Assembly: GCA_008933635.1 (NCBI GenBank)
Contig: WBUQ01000001.1
Coordinates: forward strand, 1-64,000
Direction of reading: 5' to 3'
DNA length: 64,000 nucleotides
Source: Desulfobulbaceae bacterium
GTDB lineage: Bacteria > Desulfobacterota > Desulfobulbia > Desulfobulbales > Desulfocapsaceae
Under the pieces are notes generated by a model that was given only the letters and a program-made list of their open reading frames with translations, had not been told where the DNA came from and did not search any database. Made by a program: the position numbers and the translations under genes. Positions 9,407-19,190 of this stretch are shown piece by piece. Within the stretch, counting starts at the first letter, position 1; each line of letters opens with the position of its first letter.

Positions 9407-9739
9407 TCAGATGTTCTGCAGGAACGGGCGGATCTTCTCGAGCTTCTTCGGACCGATGCCCTTTACCTCGACAAGATCATCCAGGCTTTTGAATTGGCCA
9501 TTGTCCTTGCGATAGGCGACGATGGCCTCGGCCGTCTTCGGTCCGATTCCGGGGATTCCGGTCAGTTCGGCAACGTCGGCGGTATTGACATTGATCTTGG
9601 CGTTGGCGTCAACCTCTTTCTTGGTCTCCTCCACTGCCGCCGGCGCCTTGTCGGCCTTGGTGACCGCCATCGCCGGAGCAAGGGAGAATGCAACCATCAG
9701 GGAAAGCAGCAGCGCTACGATTCCGGTCGTCCTGTTCAT
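9407..9739 (-). CDS. Secreted ComEA-like helix-hairpin-helix DNA-binding protein
   Basis: Signal peptide; INVNTADVAELTGIPGIGPKTAEAIVAYR and VKGIGPKKLEKIRPF HhH motifs. Confidence 0.88.
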   Translation of the reverse strand: MNRTTGIVALLLSLMVAFSLAPAMAVTKADKAPAAVEETKKEVDANAKINVNTADVAELTGIPGIGPKTAEAIVAYRKDNGQFKSLDDLVEVKGIGPKKLEKIRPFLQNI

Positions 9740-9952
9740 GAAAAGTCCTCTCTGTTAATGGTCCTTGTTTACTGATCATCCCACCGATATCCTCCATCCT
9801 GGCCAGGAAGGGCTTTCAGAAAACGGGAACGGATACTGCCGCAACATGGCAGGGGCGGCTTGAGCCGGCTTCCCGTTATTCTGAATGATCAGGGAAAGTA
9901 AGAAGACCTTCTTACAATTTCATAACAATAAATTGCAGAAGGACGGCCTGCT

Positions 9953-9983
9953 GAAAAAAGAAGCCCGGAGAAGAGACGGGCTC
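9953..9983 (-). terminator. Intrinsic terminator of ilvC
   Basis: On minus strand AGAGCCCGTCTCTTCTCCGGGCTTCTTTTTT: AGCCCG/CGGGCT stem followed by T tract. Confidence 0.65.
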
Positions 9984-10029
9984 TTTCCGGGCGCGGAGAT
10001 CTTTGCAGGTTGAACAGATGAAGATGATG

Positions 10030-11502
10030 TCAGAATATCGCCTTCATCGCCCGCATATGCGAGCGCAGCTCTTCGCCGACCGCCTCGACGGTGGTATAGC
10101 GGATCGCCTCGTTGACCTCGATCAACTCGATGTTGTCTACCCCGCAGTCCTTCAATTCCAGACCGTTGCCGATGACATCGGTGCCGACGGTCTTCATGAA
10201 ATCCTTGAGCAGCGGCACGGCGGCGTGGGCGAACAGGTAGTTGCCGTATTCGGCAGTATCGGAGATGACCACGTTCATTTCATACAGCTTTTTCCGCGCA
10301 ATGAGGTTGGCGATCAGCGGCACCTCGTGCAGGGATTCGTAATAGGCCGACTCTTCCTTGATCCCGGCCGCGACCATGGTGTCGAAGGCCAGTTCGACCC
10401 CGGCCTTGATCATCGCGATCATCAGGATACCGTGATCGAAGTACTCCTGCTCAGGGATCTCTCCTTCCATCGACTCCGCCTTCTCGAAAGCAGTTTCGCG
10501 AGACTCTTTACGCCATTTCAGCAACTTGGCATCGTCATTGGCCCAATCCTTCATCATTGTTTTAGAGAACTTGCCTGACATGATGTCGTCCATGTGCTTC
10601 TCGAACAACGGCCTGAGGATCACCTTCAGGTCCTCGGCCAGATAGAAGGCCCTGATCTTTGCCGGGTTCGACAGGCGATCCATCATGTTGGTGATGCCGC
10701 CGTGCTTCAATGCCTCGGTGACCACCTCCCAGCCGTGCTGCACCAGTTTCGAGGCATAACCGGAATCGATGCCCTCGTCGACCATCTTGTCATAGCAGAG
10801 CAGGGAACCGGCCTGCAGCATGCCGCAGAGGATGGTCTGCTCGCCCATCAGGTCAGATTTGACCTCGGCAACGAAGGAGGACTGCAGTACACCGGCCCGG
10901 TCGCCGCCGGTGGCGCAGCAGTAGGCCTTGGCCAGCTCCCAGCCCTCACCGTTGGGGTCGTTCTCGCCATGGACGGCGATCAGGGTCGGCACGCCGAATC
11001 CGCGCTTGTACTCCTCCCGGACTTCCGTGCCGGGGGCCTTCGGGGCCATCATGATGACCGTCAGGTCCTCCCGGATCTGCATCCCCTCCTCGACGATGTT
11101 GAAACCGTGCGAGTAGGACAGACAGGCCCCCTTCTTCATCAGCGGCATGATCGTCGAAACGACATTGCTGTGCTGCTTGTCGGGGGTGAGATTGATCACC
11201 AGGTCCGCCTTCGGGATCAGTTCCTTGTAGGTGCCGACCTTGAAGGCGTTGTCGGTGGCGTTCTTCCATGACTGGCGTTTCTCTTTGATGGCATTGTCGC
11301 GCAGGGCGTAGGCGACATCAAGTCCGCTGTCACGCAGGTTGAGGCCCTGGTTGAGGCCCTGGGCGCCACAGCCGACGATGACGATCTTCTTGCCCTTGAG
11401 AGCCTCGACGCCATTGAATTCGGACTCATCCATGAACCGGCACTGGGAAAGCTCCTCCAGCTGCCGGCGCAGCGGCAGGGTATTGAAATAGTTTGTGCTC
11501 AT
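10030..11502 (-). CDS. ilvC: Ketol-acid reductoisomerase, long (class II) form
   Basis: 490 aa; [31 protein letters not shown]; characteristic E. coli-type length and sequence. Confidence 0.97.
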   Translation of the reverse strand: MSTNYFNTLPLRRQLEELSQCRFMDESEFNGVEALKGKKIVIVGCGAQGLNQGLNLRDSGLDVAYALRDNAIKEKRQSWKNATDNAFKVGTYKELIPKADLVINLTPDKQHSNVVSTIMPLMKKGACLSYSHGFNIVEEGMQIREDLTVIMMAPKAPGTEVREEYKRGFGVPTLIAVHGENDPNGEGWELAKAYCCATGGDRAGVLQSSFVAEVKSDLMGEQTILCGMLQAGSLLCYDKMVDEGIDSGYASKLVQHGWEVVTEALKHGGITNMMDRLSNPAKIRAFYLAEDLKVILRPLFEKHMDDIMSGKFSKTMMKDWANDDAKLLKWRKESRETAFEKAESMEGEIPEQEYFDHGILMIAMIKAGVELAFDTMVAAGIKEESAYYESLHEVPLIANLIARKKLYEMNVVISDTAEYGNYLFAHAAVPLLKDFMKTVGTDVIGNGLELKDCGVDNIELIEVNEAIRYTTVEAVGEELRSHMRAMKAIF

Positions 11503-11613
11503 TTTTTATCTCCTCGTTTTACGATGTTTTTCGATGACTGACCGGTGATCCTTCCTGTCAACACGATATATTGGCAATGAACTGTTGCGTCAAGTGATTT
11601 GTTCGTGATACTC

Positions 11614-11632
11614 TGTTGCAGATTCTGCAACA
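11614..11632. promoter_or_regulatory. Perfect 19-bp palindrome, candidate IlvY operator
   Basis: TGTTGCAGA-T-TCTGCAACA in the ilvC/ilvY divergent intergenic region. Confidence 0.6.
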
Positions 11633-11662
11633 ATCATCCGCTCCCCATGGAAAATACTGCCC

Positions 11663-12595
11663 ATGAATATCGATGAGCTCAGGGTGTTCCGCCACCTGGC
11701 CCGCTCCCTCCATTTCGGCAGGACCAGCCAGGCCTGCAACATCACCCCTTCCGGCCTCACCCGGACTATCCAGCGCCTGGAAGGCGAACTGGGCCGCCAG
11801 CTGCTGATCCGCGACCGGCGGTCGGTCAGCCTGACTCCCGCCGGCGTCATCTTCCGGGACTACGCCGAGGAAGCGATTCTGCATTGGAGCAGGCTGCAGG
11901 CCAGCCTCGCCGGGGACAACACCCTGACCGGCGAACTGTCGCTCTACTGTTCGGTGACCGCCATCCTCGGCATCCTCCCGGACATCATTTCCCGTTTCCG
12001 CAGAACCCACCCGGAAATCCTGATCCATCTGCAGACCGGAGATGCGGCAATGGCCATCGGCAGACTGCAGAACGGCGAAGCTGACATCGCCATCGCCGCC
12101 CTGCCGGAGCAGCTGCCGGAGCAGGTGGAATTCGTCGAAATCGCCAGGACCCCGCTCATCTTCATCAGTCCGTCGCGCTTTCCGGAAACGGTGATACGCA
12201 GCGGCCCGGACATCGACTGGCGGAAGACCCCGGTCATCCTGGCGGAGCGCGGTCTGAGCCGCCAGCGCGCCGACCGCTGGTTCAGGGACAAAGGTATCCA
12301 GCCCGCCATCTATTCCCAGGTAGCCGGCAACGAGGCGATCATCGCCATGGTCGGCATGGGCTGCGGGGTCGGCATCGTTCCCCTTCTGGTCCTCGACAAG
12401 AGTCCGCTGCAGGACCAGGTCGATATCCTCGAGGCAGAACCTTCCCTCGAACCCTTCCGCGTCGGCGCCTGCACACTGGCCAGGAACCGGCGGAATCCGG
12501 TAGTCCAGTCGTTCTGGCAGATACTGGAGACGGAGATACCGGCCCAGGGCGAAAGAACGGCCGGAGCAGCAGATGCCTCCGGCGGTCATGTATAA
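11663..12595 (+). CDS. ilvY: LysR-family transcriptional regulator of ilvC
   Basis: MNIDELRVFRHLARSLHFGRTSQACNITPSGLTRTIQRLEGELG wHTH; divergent from ilvC. Confidence 0.92.
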   Translation: MNIDELRVFRHLARSLHFGRTSQACNITPSGLTRTIQRLEGELGRQLLIRDRRSVSLTPAGVIFRDYAEEAILHWSRLQASLAGDNTLTGELSLYCSVTAILGILPDIISRFRRTHPEILIHLQTGDAAMAIGRLQNGEADIAIAALPEQLPEQVEFVEIARTPLIFISPSRFPETVIRSGPDIDWRKTPVILAERGLSRQRADRWFRDKGIQPAIYSQVAGNEAIIAMVGMGCGVGIVPLLVLDKSPLQDQVDILEAEPSLEPFRVGACTLARNRRNPVVQSFWQILETEIPAQGERTAGAADASGGHV

Positions 12596-12626
12596 ACTCA
12601 ATCTCTCTTTGCCGTAAAGGAGTGCC

Positions 12627-13418
12627 ATGCCATTGATCATGATCACCAATGACGACGGGATCGACAGTCCCGGGATCCTCGCGCTGCGGGAGGCCATGTC
12701 CTCCCTTGGCAGAACCGTGGTGGTGGCACCGGAGAGGGACAATTCAGCCGTCTCCCATGCCCTGACGATGAGCCGCCCGCTGCGGATCCGCCAGCGCGAA
12801 AGCGATATCTTCACCCTCGACGGCACCCCGACCGATTGCGTCGTCATCGGCCTCGGCAAACTGCTCGACACCAGACCCGACCTGCTGGTGTCGGGAATCA
12901 ATCCCGGCCCCAATCTCGGTGACGACATATCCTATTCCGGCACCGTCTCCGCCGCCATCGAGGGGACGATGTACGGCATTCCGTCCATCGCTTTCTCCGT
13001 GGCCGGCGAACCGCCATATGATTATTCGATGGCGATGCGTGTCGCCGTGGTGCTTGCCGACCGGGTACTGGCCGGCAAGCTGCCGGAAAACACCCTGCTC
13101 AACGTCAACATCCCGGAAGGGAAGGTCTGCCGCGGCCTGGCCATCACCCGGCAGGGGCGGCGACTGTGGGAAAACAGCATCCAGGAGACCTTCGATCCCT
13201 GGGGGAGACGGCACTATTGGATTGGCGGCGGCACCCCCCTCAGGGACCACGGTGAAGACACCGATGTCGCCGCCCTGCACCATAATCTTGTTTCCGTGAC
13301 ACCTATCCACCTCGACCTGACCAACCACCCCGGCCTCAACCTGCTGCGCCGGAGCTGGGATATCGGGAAGATGCAGGAAGATATCGGCGGAGGGCGGCAG
13401 GAAGAAGCAGGGTCGTGA
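12627..13418 (+). CDS. surE: 5'/3'-nucleotidase SurE
   Basis: MPLIMITNDDGIDSPGI; VVAPERDNSAVSHALT; SGINPGPNLGDDISYSGTVSAA. Confidence 0.96.
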   Translation: MPLIMITNDDGIDSPGILALREAMSSLGRTVVVAPERDNSAVSHALTMSRPLRIRQRESDIFTLDGTPTDCVVIGLGKLLDTRPDLLVSGINPGPNLGDDISYSGTVSAAIEGTMYGIPSIAFSVAGEPPYDYSMAMRVAVVLADRVLAGKLPENTLLNVNIPEGKVCRGLAITRQGRRLWENSIQETFDPWGRRHYWIGGGTPLRDHGEDTDVAALHHNLVSVTPIHLDLTNHPGLNLLRRSWDIGKMQEDIGGGRQEEAGS

Positions 13419-13424
13419 TTCTGT

Positions 13425-13955
13425 TCAGAGGGTCCGGCAGTGGCCGACGGTGATCGACAGCGGTTCCTTCTCGCCGCCATCCGGTTTGTCGGCCAGATCG
13501 CCATGCAGCGATGTCCGGTGAAACCAGCCATCGGGCCTGAAGCGGAAATTCTCGCAGGCAATATCGACGATCATCCACTTTTCTCCCGCTTTCTGCCATC
13601 GCTCCCTGCAGACATGCTCCGTTTCGCCGCTCTGGCCGCTGACCTCCCTGCGGACAGTATAACAGCCATAGAGAACCGCCAAGCCGGTCTCATCATCCAT
13701 CCGTGCACTGCCCGGCAGATTGCCGCAGATCGGAGACCGTTTTCCCTCATCGCCAGCCTTTGCGACACTATACCTTGCGGGAACGAAATCGGTGGATTTC
13801 CAGTCCCCCTTGACCCATCTGAAACCGATTGACTGCTCGCTGTCGCAGACGATTCTCGTACCGGCAGGAAGCCCGGAAGGCAGTTTCGGCTCGATGGCAG
13901 ATGCCTCCCGGCAGCCGATGACCAGCAATACTACCAGTGTCCAGAGTGTCTTCAT
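13425..13955 (-). CDS. Secreted hypothetical protein
   Basis: Signal-peptide-like N-terminus (MKTLWTLVVLLVIGCREASAIE); intact 176-aa ORF; no family recognised. Confidence 0.5.
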   Translation of the reverse strand: MKTLWTLVVLLVIGCREASAIEPKLPSGLPAGTRIVCDSEQSIGFRWVKGDWKSTDFVPARYSVAKAGDEGKRSPICGNLPGSARMDDETGLAVLYGCYTVRREVSGQSGETEHVCRERWQKAGEKWMIVDIACENFRFRPDGWFHRTSLHGDLADKPDGGEKEPLSITVGHCRTL

Positions 13956-14227
13956 ATTCCCCCGATTTCGCCCACCACCATTTGAGCCAGAGTCCTAAAC
14001 TGCCATTTTCCCGAATTCATGGATATTTTTTCATTCTCACCCAGTCATCCGCGACATCCTGACAACATTTCACCTTCTATCGACTGCATCAGCACATCAG
14101 GTTTTCCTGGCGTACGCTTGAAAAAACTTTGATTTTCAGTATGTTCGTGTAACAATTCATGCATTGGCGGTCGGGACTGCCCGTTCCCGGCCTCGAACAT
14201 TCACCATCCGCAGTAAAAGGATATTCT

Positions 14228-15241
14228 ATGAAATTGAACAGATGCAACAAAATCGCCGTCCTCGCCTGCGGGCTCGCACTTGCTGCCGCCGCCACGTCAG
14301 CGAGCGCCGCCTCCCAGGGAGTGGGAGCGGCCGGCGGTGAAGCCCCCAACTCGATCACCACGGATAACAGGGCCAGCTACGAACTGTCAGTCGGAACCGA
14401 GATGATGACCGGCGATACCACCTACCAGATTGGCTTTCCCCTTGTCTCGCCCACGGGCGTCGTCTACGAAGGCCACTTTCCCATCAGCGAACTGATATGG
14501 CCGCTCGATGTCTGGCTGGGCCGCATCGACGGCAGGGCCACCATCAACGACCAGTGGCGGATCAACGCCACGCTCAAGAAAGACCTGAGCACCCCTGACG
14601 ACAACATGGAGGATTCCGACTGGCTGACCGCGTCCAATCCATCCCGCCTCGACGTCTTTTCCGAATCGGAAATCTCCAGCTTCGATGCCATCATCGTTGA
14701 TACCGATGTCGAATGGGCATTCTTCCGGAGAGGGAATATGTCGGTCTATGCCGGCCTCGGCTATCTTTACCAGAACCTCGACTATGAAGGAGAACTCCTG
14801 CAACAGTTTTCGCCTTCGGGGATTCCGGGGGCTGAATACCATGGCGATGGCCGTGTCGGCATCACCTACGAAATGATCTATTCGATCCCCTATCTCAAAT
14901 TCGGCGGAGATCTGCAGGCCGGTCCCAATCTCACTATGGAGGGGAGTATCGCCTATTCCCCGATCGTCAATGCCGAGGATACCGACCATCACCTCCTCCG
15001 CGAATATGGCGGCAAGATCAGTTCCGGCGACATGGAGGGGGATGCCTTCATGCTCGAGATCTCAGGCAAATATCTCTTCACTCCCTCAATTTTCATGGAG
15101 GCCGGGTTCCAGTTGACAAAGATTGAGGTGGACGGCACCCAGGCCCAGGAGTACGGCTGGGGGTTTCCGATCGGCACGGTCGACGAAGAGGCGGAGAGTA
15201 CCCAGTCTTCGGGGTTTATCTCAGTTGGGTACAGTTTCTGA
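14228..15241 (+). CDS. Omptin-family outer-membrane protease
   Basis: Signal peptide; EDSDWLTASNP resembles OmpT VDQDWMDSSNP (D83/D85); IPYLKFGG...DTDHH resembles MPYIGLTG...DNDEH (D210/H212); C-terminal aromatic VGYSF. Confidence 0.8.
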   Translation: MKLNRCNKIAVLACGLALAAAATSASAASQGVGAAGGEAPNSITTDNRASYELSVGTEMMTGDTTYQIGFPLVSPTGVVYEGHFPISELIWPLDVWLGRIDGRATINDQWRINATLKKDLSTPDDNMEDSDWLTASNPSRLDVFSESEISSFDAIIVDTDVEWAFFRRGNMSVYAGLGYLYQNLDYEGELLQQFSPSGIPGAEYHGDGRVGITYEMIYSIPYLKFGGDLQAGPNLTMEGSIAYSPIVNAEDTDHHLLREYGGKISSGDMEGDAFMLEISGKYLFTPSIFMEAGFQLTKIEVDGTQAQEYGWGFPIGTVDEEAESTQSSGFISVGYSF

Positions 15242-15262
15242 CGGCAGCAAAGGGTAAATGGG

Positions 15263-15292
15263 CCGGAGGCGTTTTTCGGATGGCGCCTCCGG
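15263..15292 (+). terminator. Hairpin downstream of the omptin-like gene
   Basis: CCGGAGGCG ... CGCCTCCGG perfect 9-bp stem; lacks a clear 3' T tract. Confidence 0.4.
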
Positions 15293-15529
15293 TGCCGGCC
15301 GCTCCCTTCCCGTCACAGCATGGTGGCACCCGGTCCGGTATCCGCCGTGCAGCCCGAACGGATAAGGGTGGAGGGGATTCGGTCGCCAGGCCTCCATCAT
15401 CATCGAAGACAATCACCCGCACGACCTCAGACGTTCCGGCCACTTGAAGCGATCCGCAGAAAGCCCGCCCCGATCGTTACCGGGCCGCCGGCATCCCCCT
15501 CCTCGATCCCACGAACTCCTGGTTTCCGC

Positions 15530-16240
15530 CTATTGCCCTGCTCTGGCGATATCCTGCTGCATCATCTCCAGGACAGCGGCCGGATCTGCCGACCGGGTGA
15601 TCGGACGGCCGACGACCACATGGTCCGCTCCGGCACGAATAGCCATGCCGGCAGTGACTATCCGTTTCTGGTCGTCACTCCCGTCCCTGACATTGACTCC
15701 CGGCCTGATCCCCGGCGTGACGATCAGCAGACGCCGCCCCAGATCTCCCCGCAGACGCCCGGCCTCGAGACCGGAGGAAACGACACCGTCACAGCCGAGT
15801 TCAAGGGCCCTCTTCGCCCGGAAGTAGACCAGATCTTCAATGGAGCCGGTCATCCCCATGGCCCGCATGTCTTCCTCGCCGAAACTGGTCAGGACAGTGA
15901 CCGCCAGCAGCTTCATATCGCCCCTCGCCTCAACCGCTGCCCGGATGATCGGATCGTTGCCGTGGACGGTGGCGTAAGTCACGCCACGGCGGTTGACCTG
16001 CTCGACCGCCAACCGCACTGTTTCCGGAATGTCGAAGAATTTCAGGTCGAGCATCACCTTGTGGCCGCGGTCGACCAGCCAGTCGACCGTTTCGAACCAG
16101 CCGGCCATGAAAAGTTGCAGACCCACCTTGAAAAACCCGGTGTGCGACTCGCATTTTTTCACCATTTCCCTGGCCAGATCAGGGGTCTCGACATCAAGGG
16201 CGACTATGATCCTGTCCCGCAGGGGTATTTCGTGACTCAT
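15530..16240 (-). CDS. pyrF: Orotidine 5'-phosphate decarboxylase
   Basis: IIVALDVETPDLAREMV; VMLDLKFFDIPETV; TPGIRPG; DHVVVGRPIT; start chosen at MSHEIPLRD. Confidence 0.93.
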   Translation of the reverse strand: MSHEIPLRDRIIVALDVETPDLAREMVKKCESHTGFFKVGLQLFMAGWFETVDWLVDRGHKVMLDLKFFDIPETVRLAVEQVNRRGVTYATVHGNDPIIRAAVEARGDMKLLAVTVLTSFGEEDMRAMGMTGSIEDLVYFRAKRALELGCDGVVSSGLEAGRLRGDLGRRLLIVTPGIRPGVNVRDGSDDQKRIVTAGMAIRAGADHVVVGRPITRSADPAAVLEMMQQDIARAGQ

Positions 16241-16450
16241 GGCTCCAATCCTGTGTTTGTCGTCTTCCAACCAGTCTCTGGGTCTGGTTTTAAACCTTTA
16301 CAAAATCCCATGAAACCAATACCGTAAATACAAAGGGTTCGCCATCTCTTTATCGCGGCGGACGGCTGCGTCGACCGTGCCGCCATCCCCGGTCGCTTCA
16401 CCCCTCACCAGCGGAGCCCCGCAACTCACCTTCTGAAAAGGAGCCGACCC

Positions 16451-16735
16451 ATGACCGTTAAAATTTTCATCAAGCGCCGAGTTACCCCTGAACATGTCAT
16501 TGAACTGTCCGCCCTCCTGAAGAAACTCAGGAGCCTTACCCTGAGCCAGCCCGGATATATCTATGGCGAGACATTGAGGAGACTTGACGCCCAGGACGAA
16601 TGCATGGTCATCAGCACCTGGCGATCACTGGAAGACTGGAACGCCTGGCTGAACAACGAACGGCGGATGCAGGTCCAGCATGAGATAGATCAGCTGCTTG
16701 GCACCAAGACCGAATATGCCGTTTATGAAGAATAG
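16451..16735 (+). CDS. Antibiotic biosynthesis monooxygenase (ABM) domain protein
   Basis: 94 aa; LTLSQPGYIYGETLRR...VISTWRSLEDWNAWL, ABM-like pattern. Confidence 0.75.
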   Translation: MTVKIFIKRRVTPEHVIELSALLKKLRSLTLSQPGYIYGETLRRLDAQDECMVISTWRSLEDWNAWLNNERRMQVQHEIDQLLGTKTEYAVYEE

Positions 16736-16967
16736 CTAACTCGCTATTTTTCTTCTTTTCTTATATTCACAGCCGATTCCCCCGTGAAGGGAGACGGTCT
16801 CCTTCCTGCAGACTGCCATACAAGCATTCACTTGTACTGTTTTTTACGTACAGCATAACTGATAAATTTCCTTACATATTTTTTTTGAACACTTGTTCTG
16901 CTTGATGTAGACTTTTGACAATACAATCTTCTTCCAGCTGCCATTCCATCAACAGGTCAAGGAAACC

Positions 16968-17237
16968 ATGATCTTCGAAGGCGTCAAACTGGCATTCATC
17001 GGCATGGGCACTGTTTTGCTTTTCTTGTCCCTGATGATCCTGCTCATCCACTGGGTTTCCGTTCTCACCCGCGAATCCGCCCGACGCGAACTCGAAGCCA
17101 TCAGGCTGGCAAAGGACCTCAAGGCCCGGGCCAAGCCATTGAAGGCAGCCATGGATGAAGATACCGATATCGACATCGCCGTCATAGCCGCGGCTGTCGC
17201 TGCCTATGAGGAAGAACGGTTTTCACTTCAGCGATAG
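16968..17237 (+). CDS. oadG: Oxaloacetate decarboxylase gamma subunit
   Basis: Single TM MIFEGVKLAFIGMGTVLLFLSLMILLI plus charged C-terminus; directly upstream of oadA and oadB. Confidence 0.8.
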   Translation: MIFEGVKLAFIGMGTVLLFLSLMILLIHWVSVLTRESARRELEAIRLAKDLKARAKPLKAAMDEDTDIDIAVIAAAVAAYEEERFSLQR

Positions 17238-17309
17238 GGCTCGATCTCCCACCAGGGGGACAGCCTCCTGAAGATCTGTACAGAATACTTACCGAACAAG
17301 GAGAAGACA

Positions 17310-19115
17310 GTGGGCAAGAAAGTCATCAGATTTCTGGACACATCCTTTCGCGACGGTTTCCAGTCGGTTTTCGGCGCCCGGGTCCTGACCGACGATTTTA
17401 TCGGTGCCGTCAAGGCAACCGTCGAAGCCGGCATAACCCAGATCGAGGCCGGCGGCGGGGCACGGTTTCAGAGTCTCTTCTTCTACTGCGGGGAATCGGC
17501 CTTCGACATGATGGACCGGTTCCGGGCCGAAGTCGGTCCCGATGTCGATCTGCAGACGCTGGCCCGCGGCATCAATGTCGTCGCGCTCAATCAGTGCCCG
17601 CGCGACATCATCGACCTGCACGCCAAGATGTTCAGGAAGCACGGCATCACCACCATCCGGAACTTCGACGCCCTCAACGATGTCCGCAACCTCGAATATT
17701 CCGGCGAGCGCATAGCTCACCACGGCCTCAAACATCAGATCTGTGTCACCATGATGGATCTGCCCCCCGGTTGCAGCGGCGCCCACACCCCGGAATTTTA
17801 CATCGATCGCCTCCGCCAGATCCTCGACGCCGGCATCCCGTTCCACTCGATCTGCTTCAAGGACGCCACCGGCACCGCCAACCCGCGGAAAGTGTACGAG
17901 ACCCTGAAGCTGGCGCGGCAGCTGGTGCCGGCTGAAACCGTGCTCTGGTACCACACCCACGACACCGCCGGGCTTGGCATTTCCCAGAACCTCGCCGCCA
18001 TCGAGGGCGGGGCGGACGGGATCGATCTCGCCAAGAGCCCGGTCAGCGGCGGCACCTGCCAGCCCGACATCCTGTCGATGATGCATGCCCTGAAAGGCAC
18101 CGATTTCACCCTCGACCTCGATTACGAGAAGGTCCTCGCCGCTTCGGAAGTCTTCGAGGATGCAATGAAGGACTATTTCTTTCCTCCCGAGGCCAAGATG
18201 GTCTCACCGACCGTCACCCTGTCGCCGATGCCCGGCGGTGCTCTGACTGCCAATACCATGATGATGCGGGATACCGGCACACTGCATCTCTTCCCCCAGG
18301 TCATCAAGGAAATGTCGGACGTGGTCCGGCTCGGCGGCTTCGGCTCCTCGGTGACCCCGGTCTCCCAGTTCTACTTCCAGCAGGCCTATCTCAACGTCAC
18401 CCAGGGTAAATGGCAGAAGATCAACCCAAGCTACGGCAACATGGTCCTTGGCTATTTCGGGCGCACCCCTGTGCCCGCTGATCCGGAAATCATCCGCCTG
18501 GCATCCGAGCAGCTCGGCAAACCTGTATTCACCGCCGATCCTCTCGACATCCTCGAGCCGGGCATCCCGAAAGCGGTGAAGATCCTCGAAGACAACAGGC
18601 TGCCGGTCAACGACGAGAATATCTTCATCATCGCCAGCTGCGAACAGAAAGGGCTCGATTTCCTCCTCGGCAAGGCCACCGTCAATATCCGTAAGATCAC
18701 CGACAAGGCGCCGGCAGCCGCCAAGAAGGCGGAACCGCCGCCACCTGCGGCCCAGCCGGCCCGCCCCATGGGACCCCGCAGCTACACGATCACCGTCAAC
18801 GACCGGCCCTATGCGGTGACCGTCAACGAGGCCGGAGGAATCCAGGCCGCCCCGCTCGCCGCTGCTGCGGCGACGGCCGCCGAGCCTGCCGGGAGCGCAG
18901 AAGGGACCGAGATCGAAGCCCCCACACCGGGCATGATCGTCAAAATCATGGTTTCGGTCGGCAGCAGGATCATCAAGGACCAGCCACTGCTGATCCTCGA
19001 GGCGATGAAGATGGAATCCGAGGTCAAATCACCCTGCGAAGGAACCGTGCAGACCATTCATGTCTCGGTCGGCGAAACCGTCCAGTCGGGCGAACCGCTC
19101 CTTGTCATCTGCTGA
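17310..19115 (+). CDS. oadA: Oxaloacetate decarboxylase alpha subunit / pyruvate carboxylase subunit B, biotinylated
   Basis: FLDTSFRDGFQSVFGARV; carboxyltransferase domain; C-terminal biotin motif ILEAMKMESEV. Confidence 0.93.
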   Translation: MGKKVIRFLDTSFRDGFQSVFGARVLTDDFIGAVKATVEAGITQIEAGGGARFQSLFFYCGESAFDMMDRFRAEVGPDVDLQTLARGINVVALNQCPRDIIDLHAKMFRKHGITTIRNFDALNDVRNLEYSGERIAHHGLKHQICVTMMDLPPGCSGAHTPEFYIDRLRQILDAGIPFHSICFKDATGTANPRKVYETLKLARQLVPAETVLWYHTHDTAGLGISQNLAAIEGGADGIDLAKSPVSGGTCQPDILSMMHALKGTDFTLDLDYEKVLAASEVFEDAMKDYFFPPEAKMVSPTVTLSPMPGGALTANTMMMRDTGTLHLFPQVIKEMSDVVRLGGFGSSVTPVSQFYFQQAYLNVTQGKWQKINPSYGNMVLGYFGRTPVPADPEIIRLASEQLGKPVFTADPLDILEPGIPKAVKILEDNRLPVNDENIFIIASCEQKGLDFLLGKATVNIRKITDKAPAAAKKAEPPPPAAQPARPMGPRSYTITVNDRPYAVTVNEAGGIQAAPLAAAAATAAEPAGSAEGTEIEAPTPGMIVKIMVSVGSRIIKDQPLLILEAMKMESEVKSPCEGTVQTIHVSVGETVQSGEPLLVIC

Positions 19116-19190
19116 CAGCCGACCAGGCCCGAAAGATGGAAAAGGCCTTCTCCCATCTTTCTTCTTTCCACGTCGACAAGAAAAGGCACA

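Noticed and set aside
11558-12928. 456-aa minus-strand ORF covering ilvY and the surE start
   Set aside because: Crosses two well-supported plus-strand genes; composition typical of antisense frames
16833-16852. TGTAC...GTACA inverted repeat upstream of oadG
   Set aside because: Only 5-bp arms with a T-rich loop; too weak to call an operator or terminator
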